A stretch of 64,000 nt of DNA. It comes from Rhynchopus sp. YZ270_cl-10. Lineage: Eukaryota > Euglenozoa > Diplonemea > Diplonemida > Diplonemidae. Under the pieces are notes generated by a model that was not told the origin of the DNA, did not search any database, and was given only the letters and a program-made list of their open reading frames with translations. Each line of letters starts with the position of its first letter. The first letter of the stretch is position 1. Made by a program: the position numbers and the translations under genes. Below are positions 20,009 through 29,558 of this stretch, piece after piece. Location: positions 992,001 through 1,056,000 of the forward strand of contig OZ037918.1 in assembly GCA_964035575.1 (NCBI GenBank), in the 5' to 3' direction.

Positions 20009-22348
20009 ATGTCGCTCCCAACCAGCACCCTTGGCTTCCCCCGTGTCGGAGGGAGGCGTGAGCTGAAGGCAGCCCTGGAGAAGCACTGGGCAGGCAACCT
20101 CAGCGAGGCGGAGCTGCTCTCTGTGCGCGACTCTGTGCTGGCAGAGGCGGTGCGCATCCAGGGCGGTGCCGGTGTGTCCTGCATTGGGGTGGGCGACTCG
20201 ACACTCTACGACCACGTGCTGGACTGGAATGTGCGCTTTGGGCTGACGAGCAAGCGCTTTGCAAGTGCAGGCGCACCGGGCACCCTCGCAAACTACTTCG
20301 CCCAGGCAAAGGGGGCAGGGGACTGCACGGCCCTGCAGCTGCTGAAGTACTTTGACACGAACTACCACATTCTGGTGCCCGAGATTGACGCAGGGGTGGC
20401 TGCCGAGGTGGCGAAGCCGTCGCATGCGACCTTCTTTGCCGACTACGTGCACATTGTGAAGCACGCACAGCAGGTGGCAGCGGGCCTCCCGCAGCAGCCG
20501 AAGTGCGTGCCGATTGTGCTTGGCCCGGTTACCTTCGCGCACCTGAGCAAGATTGCCGGGACGGACACGGCGGAGACGCTTGCAGAGGCGCTGGTGCCCT
20601 TGTACGCACGTCTGTTCAAGGAGCTGGAGGCGGCTGGGGGTGTGTCGGACGTGCAGATCCACGAGCCGTGGCTGGGGACGTCGGGTGCGGACGAGGCGTC
20701 GGTCCTGAACACCACAAAGCGCATCCACGAGCAGCTGGCGGCAGCGGCTGCGTCGTGCAGCATCGCGGTGAACCTGTGTGTGCACCACGAGAGCGTGTCG
20801 GAGGCGGTGTACACGACGCTGGTGTCGATTGAGGGGGTGGCGACGGTGACACTGGACCTGTGCCGCAGCAAGGGGGCGATTGAGGTGCTGCAGAAGGTTG
20901 GCTTCCCGCATGCGACGAAGCGCCTTGGGGCGGGGGTGGTGGACGGGCGCAGTGTGTGGGCCAACGACGCACACACGCGGTCCCTTCTGGCGCGCGTGCT
21001 CTCTGTTGTGCCTGCGTCGCGTGTGGACATTGCTGCGTCGTGCTCTCTGCAGCACGTGCCCTACGACGCGTCGGTGGAGACCTTTGTTGTGCACAAGGCA
21101 GGGGCTGTCGATGTGGCGGCGTCTGCAGCACTGACAGAGCGCATTGCCTTTGCTGTGCAGAAGGTGGCGCAGCTTGTGGCCCTGTCGCAGAACCCGCCTG
21201 CAGCAAGCGCAACAGCGACGGCAGTGTGGGCCGGGGAGGACAACATCAGTGTGACGTCGGTGGCGGCAGCAGAGCTGACGCGGAGCAAGGCATACGAGTC
21301 ACGTCGTGGCAACCAGGTGGACCTCCCTGCCCTGGCCACCAGCACGATCGGGTCCTTCCCACAGACGGACGCGATCCGGCGTGCGCGCCAGCAGCACCGC
21401 ACCGGGAAGATGGACGCTGCTGCCTACCGCACCTTCATCGAGGGCGTCATCAGTGAGAACGTCGGCCTCCAGCGCGACCTTGGCCTTGACGTCTTCGTGC
21501 ACGGCGAGCCTGAGCGTGCGGACATGGTGGAGTACTTTGGGGAGCGCCTGGAGGGGATGGTCATCACCCGCCTTGGGTGGGTGCAGTCGTACGGGTCGCG
21601 GTGTGTGCGTCCGCCGATCATCTACGCAGACGTGGTGCGGCGTGGGGCGCTGACGGTGGCCGAGTTTGCACACGCACAGAAGGAGAGCGGATGCACACCT
21701 GTGAAGGGGATGCTGACGGGGCCGGTGACGATTCTGAACTGGTCGTTCTGCAGGACGGACGTGCCGCGTTCGGAGCAGGCGATGCAGCTGGCGCGTGCAG
21801 TGTCGGACGAGATCCGCGACCTGGAGGACGCAGGGTGCCGCATTGTGCAGGTCGACGAGGCGGCGGTGCGTGAGCGCATGCCGCTCAAGGCGTCCGACAG
21901 TGCGACGTACATGCGGTGGGCGGTCGATGCCTTCCGTCTGTGCACTGCGTCGGCACGTCCCGAGACCATGGTGGCAACCCATATGTGCTACTCGTCCTTC
22001 GACGACGCAACGACGCTCCGTGCGATTGACGAGATGGACGCAGACGTGCTGCTCATTGAGAACTCACGTGGCGGCAACACCGTCCTCGGTGCACTGTCCG
22101 ACTACGGCTATGGCCGTGACATTGGGTTTGGTGTGTACGACGTGCACTCTGCCGAGGTCCCGCAGGTCGACGTTCTGGTGAAGCGCCTGAGCGAGATTGT
22201 CGACACAACACACCTCCCGACCTCGCGTGTGTGGATCAACCCCGACTGCGGGCTGAAGACACGTCGTTGGGAGGAGGTGACACCCTCCCTCAAGAACATG
22301 GTGGAGGCAACACGCATTGTGCGTGCGGAGTGTGCACAGACTTCATAG
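20009..22348 (+). CDS. metE: Cobalamin-independent methionine synthase (homocysteine methyltransferase)
   Basis: 779 residues, close to the usual ~750-790 for MetE; no intron. The N-terminal half opens with TLGFPRVGGRRELKAALEKH, the folate-side signature. The C-terminal half has STIGSFPQTDAIRRAR and the zinc ligands His658 and Cys660 (ATHMCYS), Glu684 (LLIENSRGG) and Cys747 (NPDCGLKTR), in the order and approximate spacing of the known enzymes. It moves a methyl group from 5-methyltetrahydrofolate (polyglutamate form) to homocysteine, making methionine without vitamin B12, in the cytosol. The start is the first ATG (20009), which aligns with the family N-terminus. Codon use is strongly GC-biased, higher than in neighbouring genes, as expected for a highly expressed enzyme. 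No B12-dependent counterpart is seen in the window. Confidence 0.97.
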   Translation: MSLPTSTLGFPRVGGRRELKAALEKHWAGNLSEAELLSVRDSVLAEAVRIQGGAGVSCIGVGDSTLYDHVLDWNVRFGLTSKRFASAGAPGTLANYFAQAKGAGDCTALQLLKYFDTNYHILVPEIDAGVAAEVAKPSHATFFADYVHIVKHAQQVAAGLPQQPKCVPIVLGPVTFAHLSKIAGTDTAETLAEALVPLYARLFKELEAAGGVSDVQIHEPWLGTSGADEASVLNTTKRIHEQLAAAAASCSIAVNLCVHHESVSEAVYTTLVSIEGVATVTLDLCRSKGAIEVLQKVGFPHATKRLGAGVVDGRSVWANDAHTRSLLARVLSVVPASRVDIAASCSLQHVPYDASVETFVVHKAGAVDVAASAALTERIAFAVQKVAQLVALSQNPPAASATATAVWAGEDNISVTSVAAAELTRSKAYESRRGNQVDLPALATSTIGSFPQTDAIRRARQQHRTGKMDAAAYRTFIEGVISENVGLQRDLGLDVFVHGEPERADMVEYFGERLEGMVITRLGWVQSYGSRCVRPPIIYADVVRRGALTVAEFAHAQKESGCTPVKGMLTGPVTILNWSFCRTDVPRSEQAMQLARAVSDEIRDLEDAGCRIVQVDEAAVRERMPLKASDSATYMRWAVDAFRLCTASARPETMVATHMCYSSFDDATTLRAIDEMDADVLLIENSRGGNTVLGALSDYGYGRDIGFGVYDVHSAEVPQVDVLVKRLSEIVDTTHLPTSRVWINPDCGLKTRRWEEVTPSLKNMVEATRIVRAECAQTS

Positions 22349-23853
22349 GTCAATGAAAGGGCAGTCGGGAGCGTGGGAGGATCTTGTGGTGGTTTCAGAC
22401 CAGGGACCGTTCAAAGCTCTCTGTTGTCTTTGTGGGGTTGTCCTTCCTCAGAAGCCGGCTCAGTAAAGGGACTGAGTCGACTGATTTTGATTTTTTTGTT
22501 TTGTTTTTTTGTTTGCCTTTGAGTAAATTTCCTGTCGTGGAGGAGCCAGACAGAACTAATGAGATCTGTTTTTTTTTTTTTTTTTTGTTGCTAATAATTC
22601 TCGCTCAATGTGGGCATCAGAGATATCACCACACCACGTGTTGTGTTAAAAACCAACGGTCTGTGCAGTACCCTAGGGGTTGTGTTTTGGAAAAACCTTT
22701 CCAAGCCATCACCCCTCTTTGTGCAGCAGGGGGTTTCCTTCTCTGTATTTCTTTTTCTTTTCTTCTTCTCCACCTATCACTTTTTTGGCTTTTTTTGCGC
22801 TTTATTTGCTTTAAGTTATTTGCTATTAACTGTCAAGAGGCAGCGTACAAAAGACGTTTGTACTTCCACCTTCGCCTTTTGCTTACACACCTTTTGACAA
22901 ACAGTATTATTTTTCTCTATTTTTCTGTTTCATTTTTTCTATAAACTTGGAGGCCGTGTGTACATGAGTTGCATTGTGTTACATTTCGTCTTCCACGCTA
23001 TCTGTTGTTGTTGTTGTTGTTGTTGCTGTTCTCTAGTTTGCTGCTTTTGCACACTTCACCAACCCATTCTGCTGCCTGCTTGTTAGCAGCGCGTTGCTTC
23101 TCCCTTTCGCTTGAGAGAAGCGGCTGCGACGCTTGACGCTGATGCGCAGAACAGGGCTGCTGGTGTTTTCTATTCTTTTATGTACTCATTGTTCCCCCCC
23201 GCATCCCCCTGGCACTTTCTCTTCTTTGATAACAAGCTTGGAAATCAGCGCAGCTGTTGCTCCGATAACGAATATGATAAGGTGACTAAGCACAGAGAGG
23301 CTTAGGGTCATCTTATAAACTTTTCTTTGATTTGTAATGTGACTAATTTTGCCGTTTTTTGTTTCTGCATTCCATTTGAATTTGACATTAACTTAAGAAT
23401 ACCTACTGTTTTCCACCGATGTTTCTCTCCTCGCACTCCATGCTCAGAGATGCTACACTTAGAGCACTGCCTCCTGTATTCAGTCATCTGCCTGCATCCG
23501 GAATAATAATCCCTCCCGAGTTCCATGTCCCTCAGCACTTCCCCTGATTTCCAGAAAGCGGAACATTTCAGGTTTGCGTACCTTTTCCCAACACGTCGCA
23601 CATCGTGTCAGCACCTCCGGCTTCAGGTCTTTAAACCCGACTTGGGTTTTTTACCATCAACTCAGCGCAGTTTTCACCACGGAGTCGCAACCAGGTGTGG
23701 TCACGTTTCTGCGTTCGTACGACCTCCACCAATGCTTTCCTCCACGCACTCCGTGCCTTCTTCCCACCATGATTGCCTCCTTCAGTGTTCTGATGTCCTC
23801 TCCTACTTCCACAACCCCACCACACAACAGAGCAACACAAAAAAGACGACAAA
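22349..23853 (+). other. Intergenic spacer, 1.5 kb
   Basis: T-rich, with a (TTG)n microsatellite near 22998-23025 and one family A hairpin repeat (23281). A minus-strand open frame at 23308-23601 with several Cys (RRQCSKC) may be a decayed gene piece, but it has no recognisable domain. The last ~250 bp form a pyrimidine-rich leader to the next gene. Confidence 0.5.
23281..23328 (+). repeat. Hairpin repeat family A
   Basis: GGTGACTAAGCACAGAGAGG, then CTTAGGGTCATCTTATAAAC. Same orientation as the others. Confidence 0.8.
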
Positions 23854-24963
23854 ATGGACGTAACCATCAAGGGGTACGACGACAACTCGTTCATGATCGA
23901 GGTGGGTGTGGATGACACAACGGAGACGATGCGGCAGAAGGTATCGTCTGCAGTGGGGTTGGCTGAGGACAGTTTCCACATGGGCTTCGGAGGGAAGGAC
24001 GAAGGAGACGACATCACGCAGCTGAGTGCTGGAGACACAATCATCCTGACGAAAACTAAGAAGTACGCAGCCCGAGCAGAGCTTCACGCGTTGGGTGAGA
24101 CGGACATCTCTGCACAGAGGTTGGTGGAGGTGGAGGATCCTGAGGTGGCGTGTTTGCTTCTGCAGGCGGAGGTTGCGACTGTCATTCCGAATAAATTTTT
24201 GTCGGGTTCATCGTTAACGAGACTTGATCTGAGTGCTGTGTCGTGTGTGACGGAAGTTGGTGACAAATTTCTGTACTATTGTACAACGTTGACAAGCATC
24301 GACCTGTCTGGGTTGAGCAACTTGACGCGCATCAATAGTTGCTTTCTCTACGGCTGCGAAGGCTTAACCACTCTGGATCTTTCGCCACTCAGCAACGTGA
24401 CAGAAATCGATGACAACTTTCTCGACAGCTGCACAGGTTTAACCACTCTGGATCTTTCGCCACTCAGCTACTTGACGCGCATCGAGAGCTACTTTCTCTA
24501 CGACTGCAAAGGCTTAACCACTCTGGATCTTTCGCCACTCAGCAACGTGACAGAAATCGGTGAAAGCTTTCTCAGCGGCTGCGACGGCTTATCCACTCTG
24601 GATCTTTCGCCACTCAACAACTTGACGCGCATCAGGAGCTACTTTCTCTACGACTGCGAAGGCTTAACCATTCTGGATCTTTCGCCACTCAGCAACTTGA
24701 CGCGCATCGGTAGCAACTTTCTCTGCGACTGCAAAGGCTTAACCACTCTGGATCTGTCACCACTCATCAGGGTTAAGGTTGTTGGTTCGTACTTTCTTCC
24801 GAACTGCACTTCGTTGAAGAGCATTTACCATACCGGCTGCAGCAGTGCTGTGTCCAAAGCAGTAGTGAGGTGCGACCTGAGCAAGCTTGTGGTTGAAGCA
24901 CGTCCGAAACGCAGCAGAGACGAATCCCATCAAGCACACAAACGGCAGAGAGCCGCACAATGA
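23854..24963 (+). CDS. Ubiquitin-like domain fused to BspA-type leucine-rich repeats
   Basis: 369 residues, no intron, no signal peptide. Residues 1-70 read as a ubiquitin-like beta-grasp domain (MDVTIKGYDDNSFMIEVGVD ... LSAGDTIILTK). After a linker come about nine LRR units of 25 residues with the pattern GLTTLDLSPLSNVTEIDDNF, ending in a Leu-x-x-Cys turn; this is the BspA/LRR_5 type, common in surface or cytosolic proteins of several protists. The tail is basic and nuclear-signal-like (RPKRSRDESHQAHKRQRA). The core repeats are almost identical at DNA level with an exact 75-bp period (units at 24361, 24436, 24511, 24586, 24661 and 24736), which implies recent unit duplication or conversion. 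The lack of a signal peptide and the ubiquitin-like head argue for an intracellular protein-binding role. The partner is unknown. Confidence 0.85.
   Translation: MDVTIKGYDDNSFMIEVGVDDTTETMRQKVSSAVGLAEDSFHMGFGGKDEGDDITQLSAGDTIILTKTKKYAARAELHALGETDISAQRLVEVEDPEVACLLLQAEVATVIPNKFLSGSSLTRLDLSAVSCVTEVGDKFLYYCTTLTSIDLSGLSNLTRINSCFLYGCEGLTTLDLSPLSNVTEIDDNFLDSCTGLTTLDLSPLSYLTRIESYFLYDCKGLTTLDLSPLSNVTEIGESFLSGCDGLSTLDLSPLNNLTRIRSYFLYDCEGLTILDLSPLSNLTRIGSNFLCDCKGLTTLDLSPLIRVKVVGSYFLPNCTSLKSIYHTGCSSAVSKAVVRCDLSKLVVEARPKRSRDESHQAHKRQRAAQ
24286..24800 (+). repeat. 75-bp tandem coding repeats (LRR units)
   Basis: Units start every 75 bp with GGCTTAACCACTCTGGATCT and TTCGCCACTCAGC. Two subtypes, AACGTGACAGAAATC and AACTTGACGCGCATC, mostly alternate. 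Confidence 0.9.
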
Positions 24964-25599
24964 CGATGAGGTGTGCTGCATAACGGGCTTCCTCAACTCA
25001 CTCTTCCAGCGAAAACAGACATGCAACGAAGTCAAAAGAAGCTTCATGACCAAAAAAGGGGGGAGGGGGAGGCCTCAAGGGGTAAAAGCTTGTTTGTGTT
25101 GCGATAAAAAAAAGAAAAAAGAACAACAAAAAAGCTGGTAAGATCCTAAGATTCTCGTTCTGAGTCACTAAAACGAAAAATAATTGAGAAACGTTCCTTC
25201 TTTTCAAATCAATGGAAAAGCCAAAACATGGAAATAATAGGCAAATGATAGATAGAGGTTCGTCGGTCAGTTGTAGGGGTTCAACACCTTTCCTTTGTGT
25301 ACGAACAAAGCCACAGTGAGCTTTCCTGACGATTATCCAGACTCGGCTTTAAGCCTGCCATACAGCCATTCCTCAGAGGCGTCCATCCCCTATACTGTTT
25401 ACCGGTGATTTTGTGCTTTCATCTGAGGTACTCGAAGAACATCCAACAACTCTCTTATATTTTCTTCCCCCCCACCACCACCACCACCATCAAACAGGCA
25501 CTACACAAAAGAAAACATCCCACACACAAACACACCCTTCGAAGAAATATGCGAACCACCTAGAATTCAATTCAATACCCTTTTTTTCTTCTCAAAAAA
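24964..25599 (+). other. Intergenic spacer, no gene seen
   Basis: AT-rich, with A-runs near 25107-25135 and a (CCA)n run at 25470-25489 in the leader of the next gene. Confidence 0.5.
25463..25497 (+). promoter_or_regulatory. C-rich leader with acceptor-like AG
   Basis: A poly-C and CCA run ends in AAACAG at 25497, about 100 nt before the ATG at 25600. Confidence 0.4.
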
Positions 25600-27261
25600 A
25601 TGGACCCCGCTTCCCTCCACGAAGCACGTCTCCGTGGGGTCACCGCGGCGCTCTGTTTCGTTCTGCTGCTTCTTCTCCGCGAGACATCTGTCTACGTGAA
25701 GGCTGTGTACTCTGCGCCCGAGGTTGATTTTTTGATGGAGACCAACGCACTCCGCAGGACCCGCGCAGTCGACATTCTGTACGCCTCCAGACGGTCTAGC
25801 TCTCCTACCAGGCACAGCGCCTTTTTTGCAGAAGACCCTGCCTTCTTGCAACTCTCCTACACTGATGGGTCCGGCATTGCAATGAACAACACTGACCAGC
25901 GGCATTATGTATCAAAGGAGGGGGGCTCTTTTGTCTTCTTGAAACAAAATGGGGGTACCGGGGCAGGCTGTGCTGACAGTGGAGAGGTTGTGCATGAGAG
26001 CGATTTTTTGGGCCGTTCGGTGGCAGAGTTAGTGCGGCGTTGGGCTGCGCAGTCACGGCATGGTGGAGGAGGAGGTGTTACCTCGGCAAGGATTGCTGTC
26101 GCCTTTACGAATGCAGCGTACATCGAGGAAGGGTTGCTGCCGAATCTGATTTGTTCGTTTAAAAGATTGAAGTTGAGGTGGTATGTGATCATCCCGACCG
26201 ATGTGGACGCAGCGAAATCGCTTCTCAGCATGGAACCGGAGTTCTCCCACCACACCCTCTGGGAACCAGACTTCTGGAACGGAACCTCCTCAGGGCGTCT
26301 CAGGGAGACCTACAACGCTACTCAAGAATACCTTTTTTTCATCCGAAAGAGAACGGCGTTTACTGCAAAGATGGTGACCTTATTGCAGAAGCATAATTCA
26401 CAGCAAAAAATTAGGGGTGGATTTTGCATCAGCGAGCTCTATGTCACCGATGGTGATACAGTATGGATGCAGGACCCATCGGAGGCGATTGAAGCTACGT
26501 GGAGGTATTTAGCGGCGTTGCATTCTCAGAAATTTGGTGCCCCGAGGTGTGATGGATATGTTGTGAATGATGCGAATGTAGGGGTGGGGACGATGCAGAC
26601 GGTTCGGGTTGAACCGGTGGGTGGTTTTATTGTGTGGAAAGTGAATAAGAGGGTGGCAGGTTTGTATGCAAGGTGGGTCGCGCTAATGGGGTGTCTCGGG
26701 TCGAGGGAGCAACCAGCTCTGCACGCAGCGTTGAGCGAAACCGACGCCCTCATAGCGAAGCCTCTGTCGTGGCCAGCGCTCCCCCACCTTGCAGCCCCAG
26801 ACCAGCTGACCCTCTGTGTGCTCCCCGCGTTTCACTTCCCTACTTCACAACATCTCTCCATGCGTGCAACGGATGCCGGATTGAAATCACCGTATATGTC
26901 ACAATATGGGTTGAAAGACCCAAAAGATGTACGTGATACCCTCGCTGTTGCGCATGCCAATATAAAATACAAGACAGACGACAACAAGGTGAGGTGGTTA
27001 AAGCAGTTTCACCTGATGCACTATGACGTGGGTGCGAAGGTGTGTCAGAAGGGGGATGTGCCGCGGCCGTTGCGTGCGCCGGTCTTGGGAGGGAAAGGTG
27101 CGGTATTAGAGACGCTTGAGCGAGGTGTAGCGCATGTGTCACGTGGTGTGGGCTGGTCACAGGAAGGTACAGAATGGGTCCACAGCATGTCGACCTATCT
27201 CCTCCAGCGCAAAACACCGACGTCTCTCTGGGAGAAGTGTGCCAAGGAGACTTTGTGGTGA
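25600..27261 (+). CDS. Type II membrane glycosyltransferase (nucleotide-diphospho-sugar transferase family)
   Basis: 553 residues. A single hydrophobic anchor lies near residues 13-30 (AALCFVLLLLLRETSVYV), giving Golgi-type type II topology. The lumenal domain contains ARIAVAFTNAAYIEEGLLPN and, later, VTDGDTVWMQDP, where Asp284 and Asp286 form the metal-binding DxD motif. This is the pattern of the Nucleotid_trans family (PF03407, GT77-like), which transfers a sugar from a nucleotide donor to glycoproteins or glycans. N-x-S/T sites occur after the anchor. No intron is apparent. The donor and acceptor sugars cannot be told from sequence. Confidence 0.8.
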   Translation: MDPASLHEARLRGVTAALCFVLLLLLRETSVYVKAVYSAPEVDFLMETNALRRTRAVDILYASRRSSSPTRHSAFFAEDPAFLQLSYTDGSGIAMNNTDQRHYVSKEGGSFVFLKQNGGTGAGCADSGEVVHESDFLGRSVAELVRRWAAQSRHGGGGGVTSARIAVAFTNAAYIEEGLLPNLICSFKRLKLRWYVIIPTDVDAAKSLLSMEPEFSHHTLWEPDFWNGTSSGRLRETYNATQEYLFFIRKRTAFTAKMVTLLQKHNSQQKIRGGFCISELYVTDGDTVWMQDPSEAIEATWRYLAALHSQKFGAPRCDGYVVNDANVGVGTMQTVRVEPVGGFIVWKVNKRVAGLYARWVALMGCLGSREQPALHAALSETDALIAKPLSWPALPHLAAPDQLTLCVLPAFHFPTSQHLSMRATDAGLKSPYMSQYGLKDPKDVRDTLAVAHANIKYKTDDNKVRWLKQFHLMHYDVGAKVCQKGDVPRPLRAPVLGGKGAVLETLERGVAHVSRGVGWSQEGTEWVHSMSTYLLQRKTPTSLWEKCAKETLW

Positions 27262-27360
27262 TGAGGGGGGGTGACCATTTTTCAGTCACGAAATGGCTGT
27301 AGGACGGTTGGGGCTCCGGGAGCCAAAATTTTTCTTAAAAGTGAATGACAGTTTTCAAAA

Positions 27361-27412
27361 AAATTCCCCATTTTTTTATTCACCTTTTTCATTCCAACCT
27401 CCAAATGTTCAG
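27361..27412 (+). promoter_or_regulatory. Pyrimidine tract with AG, trans-splice-like
   Basis: TTTTTTTATTCACCTTTTTC and CCAACCTCC lead to TTCAG at 27412, with the ATG 19 nt downstream. This is among the best acceptor-like sites in the window. Confidence 0.45.
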
Positions 27413-27430
27413 AAGTAAAAACAAAAAAAA

Positions 27431-28561
27431 ATGTTAAAGCTTGCTACAGTACTGCTTGCGGTGCAATGCGCCACTTCCCTTCGTGTCTTCGACCGCAGCT
27501 ACCACAGCAACGATGCTGACAGCCACTTCCGCTTTGGCTTTGAGATGGGCGCTGAATTCCGCAGCGACGTCCACGCCCGCGCCAACAGCACCACCATGAC
27601 GGACAAGGTCCTCCCCTTCGTCAACAGCACCGGCGCTGACACCTTCCTCACACTCATGGAGCGCCACCAGACGAAGTACCCCCTATACTTCGAAGAACTC
27701 AAGGGCATCGCCTCTGGGACTGGCTTGGAGTTTCACGTTGTCTTCGCGATGAACCTCATCCAAGAACTGAAGATCATGATCAACGAACAGAGCGCACACA
27801 AACTTGCCTACGACGACCAATGCTCTGACTACGCAGTTCAGAACACCACCACCGCCTTTATCACCCACAACGAGGACTCTGGGCTCAATGACATCGACCA
27901 CACCTTTCTAGCGAAGGTGTCCTTCGGCGACAAACGCTTCATTGCGTACACCTACTGCGGTGACCTGCCTACTGGAGCGTTTGGGTTTGTCCCGAAAGAA
28001 TTTGCCTTTACTTTGAACCTGGTTCCCCCAAGCTCTGCAGACCTTTCGCACGGTGGTGTTGGGAGGGGGTTCGTCTCTCGCGCCCTCTTAGACGCAGAGA
28101 GCTACTACGTTGCCCGCAACGTGGCGATGGACACCTACATGATAGGTGGACACAACTACCAGATCCTGAGCCTCCGTGAGGCGGCCGTCTGCGAGATAGA
28201 GGTGTACCACAACGAGCACACCCATTTGGTTGACGTGAAGGTCGGAGACGCACAGTTTCACGCAAATTCCTATGTATACCTCGACGTCAACCAGACAACC
28301 GATTGGGGCTCTCTCGCAAGAGTACAGCGCGCTTCGGAAATGCCAATCCCCACAGACGCCACCCTAGCCTTCAACGTCCTCGGCGACCAGGCGAACAGCT
28401 CCTACCCAGTCTTCCACGACGCCTTGGCGCAAAAAAACGGAGACAAAACAGGTCTCTGGACGCTCAACTCCGTTCTTTTCGACTTCACCTCAAGGAAGAT
28501 GACGATCTACAAAGGCAACCCTAAAGAGAAGAATGTAGAATACGAGATGTCTCTCGAATAG
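27431..28561 (+). CDS. Secreted Ntn-hydrolase of the C45/acyltransferase-like family
   Basis: 376 residues. A signal peptide covers residues ~1-17. The sequence GIASGTGLEFHVVFAMNLIQ is followed by DDQCSDYAV and then FITHNEDSG. In the C45 family (acyl-CoA:6-APA acyltransferase-like Ntn hydrolases) the Cys after such a segment becomes the N-terminal nucleophile by self-cleavage, and the N-x-D motif lies ~20 residues on. Here the Cys is residue 131. Two N-x-S/T sites before it suggest glycosylation. It likely cleaves an amide or acyl bond in the secretory pathway or outside the cell. The substrate is unknown. The next two genes downstream on the same strand are unrelated. Confidence 0.7.
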   Translation: MLKLATVLLAVQCATSLRVFDRSYHSNDADSHFRFGFEMGAEFRSDVHARANSTTMTDKVLPFVNSTGADTFLTLMERHQTKYPLYFEELKGIASGTGLEFHVVFAMNLIQELKIMINEQSAHKLAYDDQCSDYAVQNTTTAFITHNEDSGLNDIDHTFLAKVSFGDKRFIAYTYCGDLPTGAFGFVPKEFAFTLNLVPPSSADLSHGGVGRGFVSRALLDAESYYVARNVAMDTYMIGGHNYQILSLREAAVCEIEVYHNEHTHLVDVKVGDAQFHANSYVYLDVNQTTDWGSLARVQRASEMPIPTDATLAFNVLGDQANSSYPVFHDALAQKNGDKTGLWTLNSVLFDFTSRKMTIYKGNPKEKNVEYEMSLE

Positions 28562-28670
28562 ACGCTTTATTTTATGTTTTTTTTTATTCGCGTGAATTGA
28601 GCGTTTTTTATGTGAAGTGAAGCAAGAGAGAGGTGGGTCATCTTATAAACCTTTTTTTTTTTTTCCTGGG

Positions 28671-28750
28671 GTACTTGTGCTTTCATCCGGATGGCTGGTA
28701 TCGTATTCCAGTCAGAGGTGCCTGCATCAATAACCGCAATTTTTTTTTCT
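28671..28750 (+). repeat. Repeat family C (~75 bp)
   Basis: TGTGCTTTCATCCGGATGGC, then GGTGCCTGCATCAATAACC and a T-run. Other copies lie at 31413, 35713 (split), 57546 and 58530; a diverged one at 31347. Confidence 0.75.
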
Positions 28751-29371
28751 TCTTGGTGCTAAATAGCGAACCATCGCTTCTCGACTATTATTGTAATTGT
28801 GTTGGATTGTAAAAACAAAGTGATTTGTTGATATAACAAAGAAGGATGTCTTTTCGATAGCTTTGTGTACACAAAGGACCTACCTAGGGTAGCGGATTTT
28901 TGTCGATACAAGAAAAAAAAAAAAAGCAAAAAAAAAAGAGGGGGAAAAAAAACGCAATAAAAATTGTGTTCCCGAAAGACGTTCTCTGTTCTGAAAACTA
29001 CTAATATTGCAGTCCTACGCAACAACAAACAACACCACCCATCCTATCAAGGTGACTTTAGGCACAGTATGAACGCTTAGATTCATCTTACCAAAAAAAA
29101 AAAAAATTCTCTATATTCCCACACACACACAAAAAAAAAGGAATTTTCCTTTTCACCAACGAAAACAAAATCCCCCCTCCAGTCTTTTGAGCAACAAGCA
29201 AAGAGAAACGAGTCTCTCGCAGCATTTTTTTGTAAATACAACGGTGAAATCACAAACTAAAACCACACAACTCATTTTACTTCGCCCGTTGTGTAGTGGC
29301 TGCATGCTGTGTATTTTCGACGTTGTTTTAAAAAAAACTGATGTCTATTCCTTCCTTAGTACAACGGCTTC

Positions 29372-29435
29372 GGCCAACATTGAGTACAGACCCTAGGTTC
29401 GGGTCCTTTAGCGATTGTCGACACAACAAAAAACA
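29372..29435 (+). repeat. Dispersed repeat shared with 14966-15030
   Basis: AACATTGAGTACAGACCCTA ... ATTGTCGACACAACA matches AACATTGAGTACAGATCCTG ... ATTGTCGACACAGGC. Confidence 0.6.
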
Positions 29436-29469
29436 CTCATCACAACAGAGGACACACAAAAGGGAGTTT

Positions 29470-29558
29470 CTCCTCCCCTCCTCCCTCCTCCACCTCCTCT
29501 CCACCTCCTCCACCTCGTCATTTTCTAAAAAAAGACACCCTTTGTTAATTCCAACACA
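29470..29558 (+). promoter_or_regulatory. C/T-rich leader of the permease gene
   Basis: CCTCCTCCACCTCC-type repeats run for ~50 bp, then an A-rich stretch and the ATG at 29559. Confidence 0.35.

Larger units (their letters stand above)
28562..29558 (+). other. Intergenic spacer with repeats
   Basis: Contains a partial family A copy (28633), a family C copy (28671-28750), a diverged family A copy (29051) and a repeat shared with 14966 (29372-29432). A strongly C/T-rich leader lies at 29470-29525. No gene seen. Confidence 0.5.

Noticed and set aside
19976-21094. 372-codon minus-strand frame opposite MetE
   Set aside because: A shadow of the GC-rich MetE coding strand; Arg/His-rich with no domain, while the + strand is a complete recognised enzyme.
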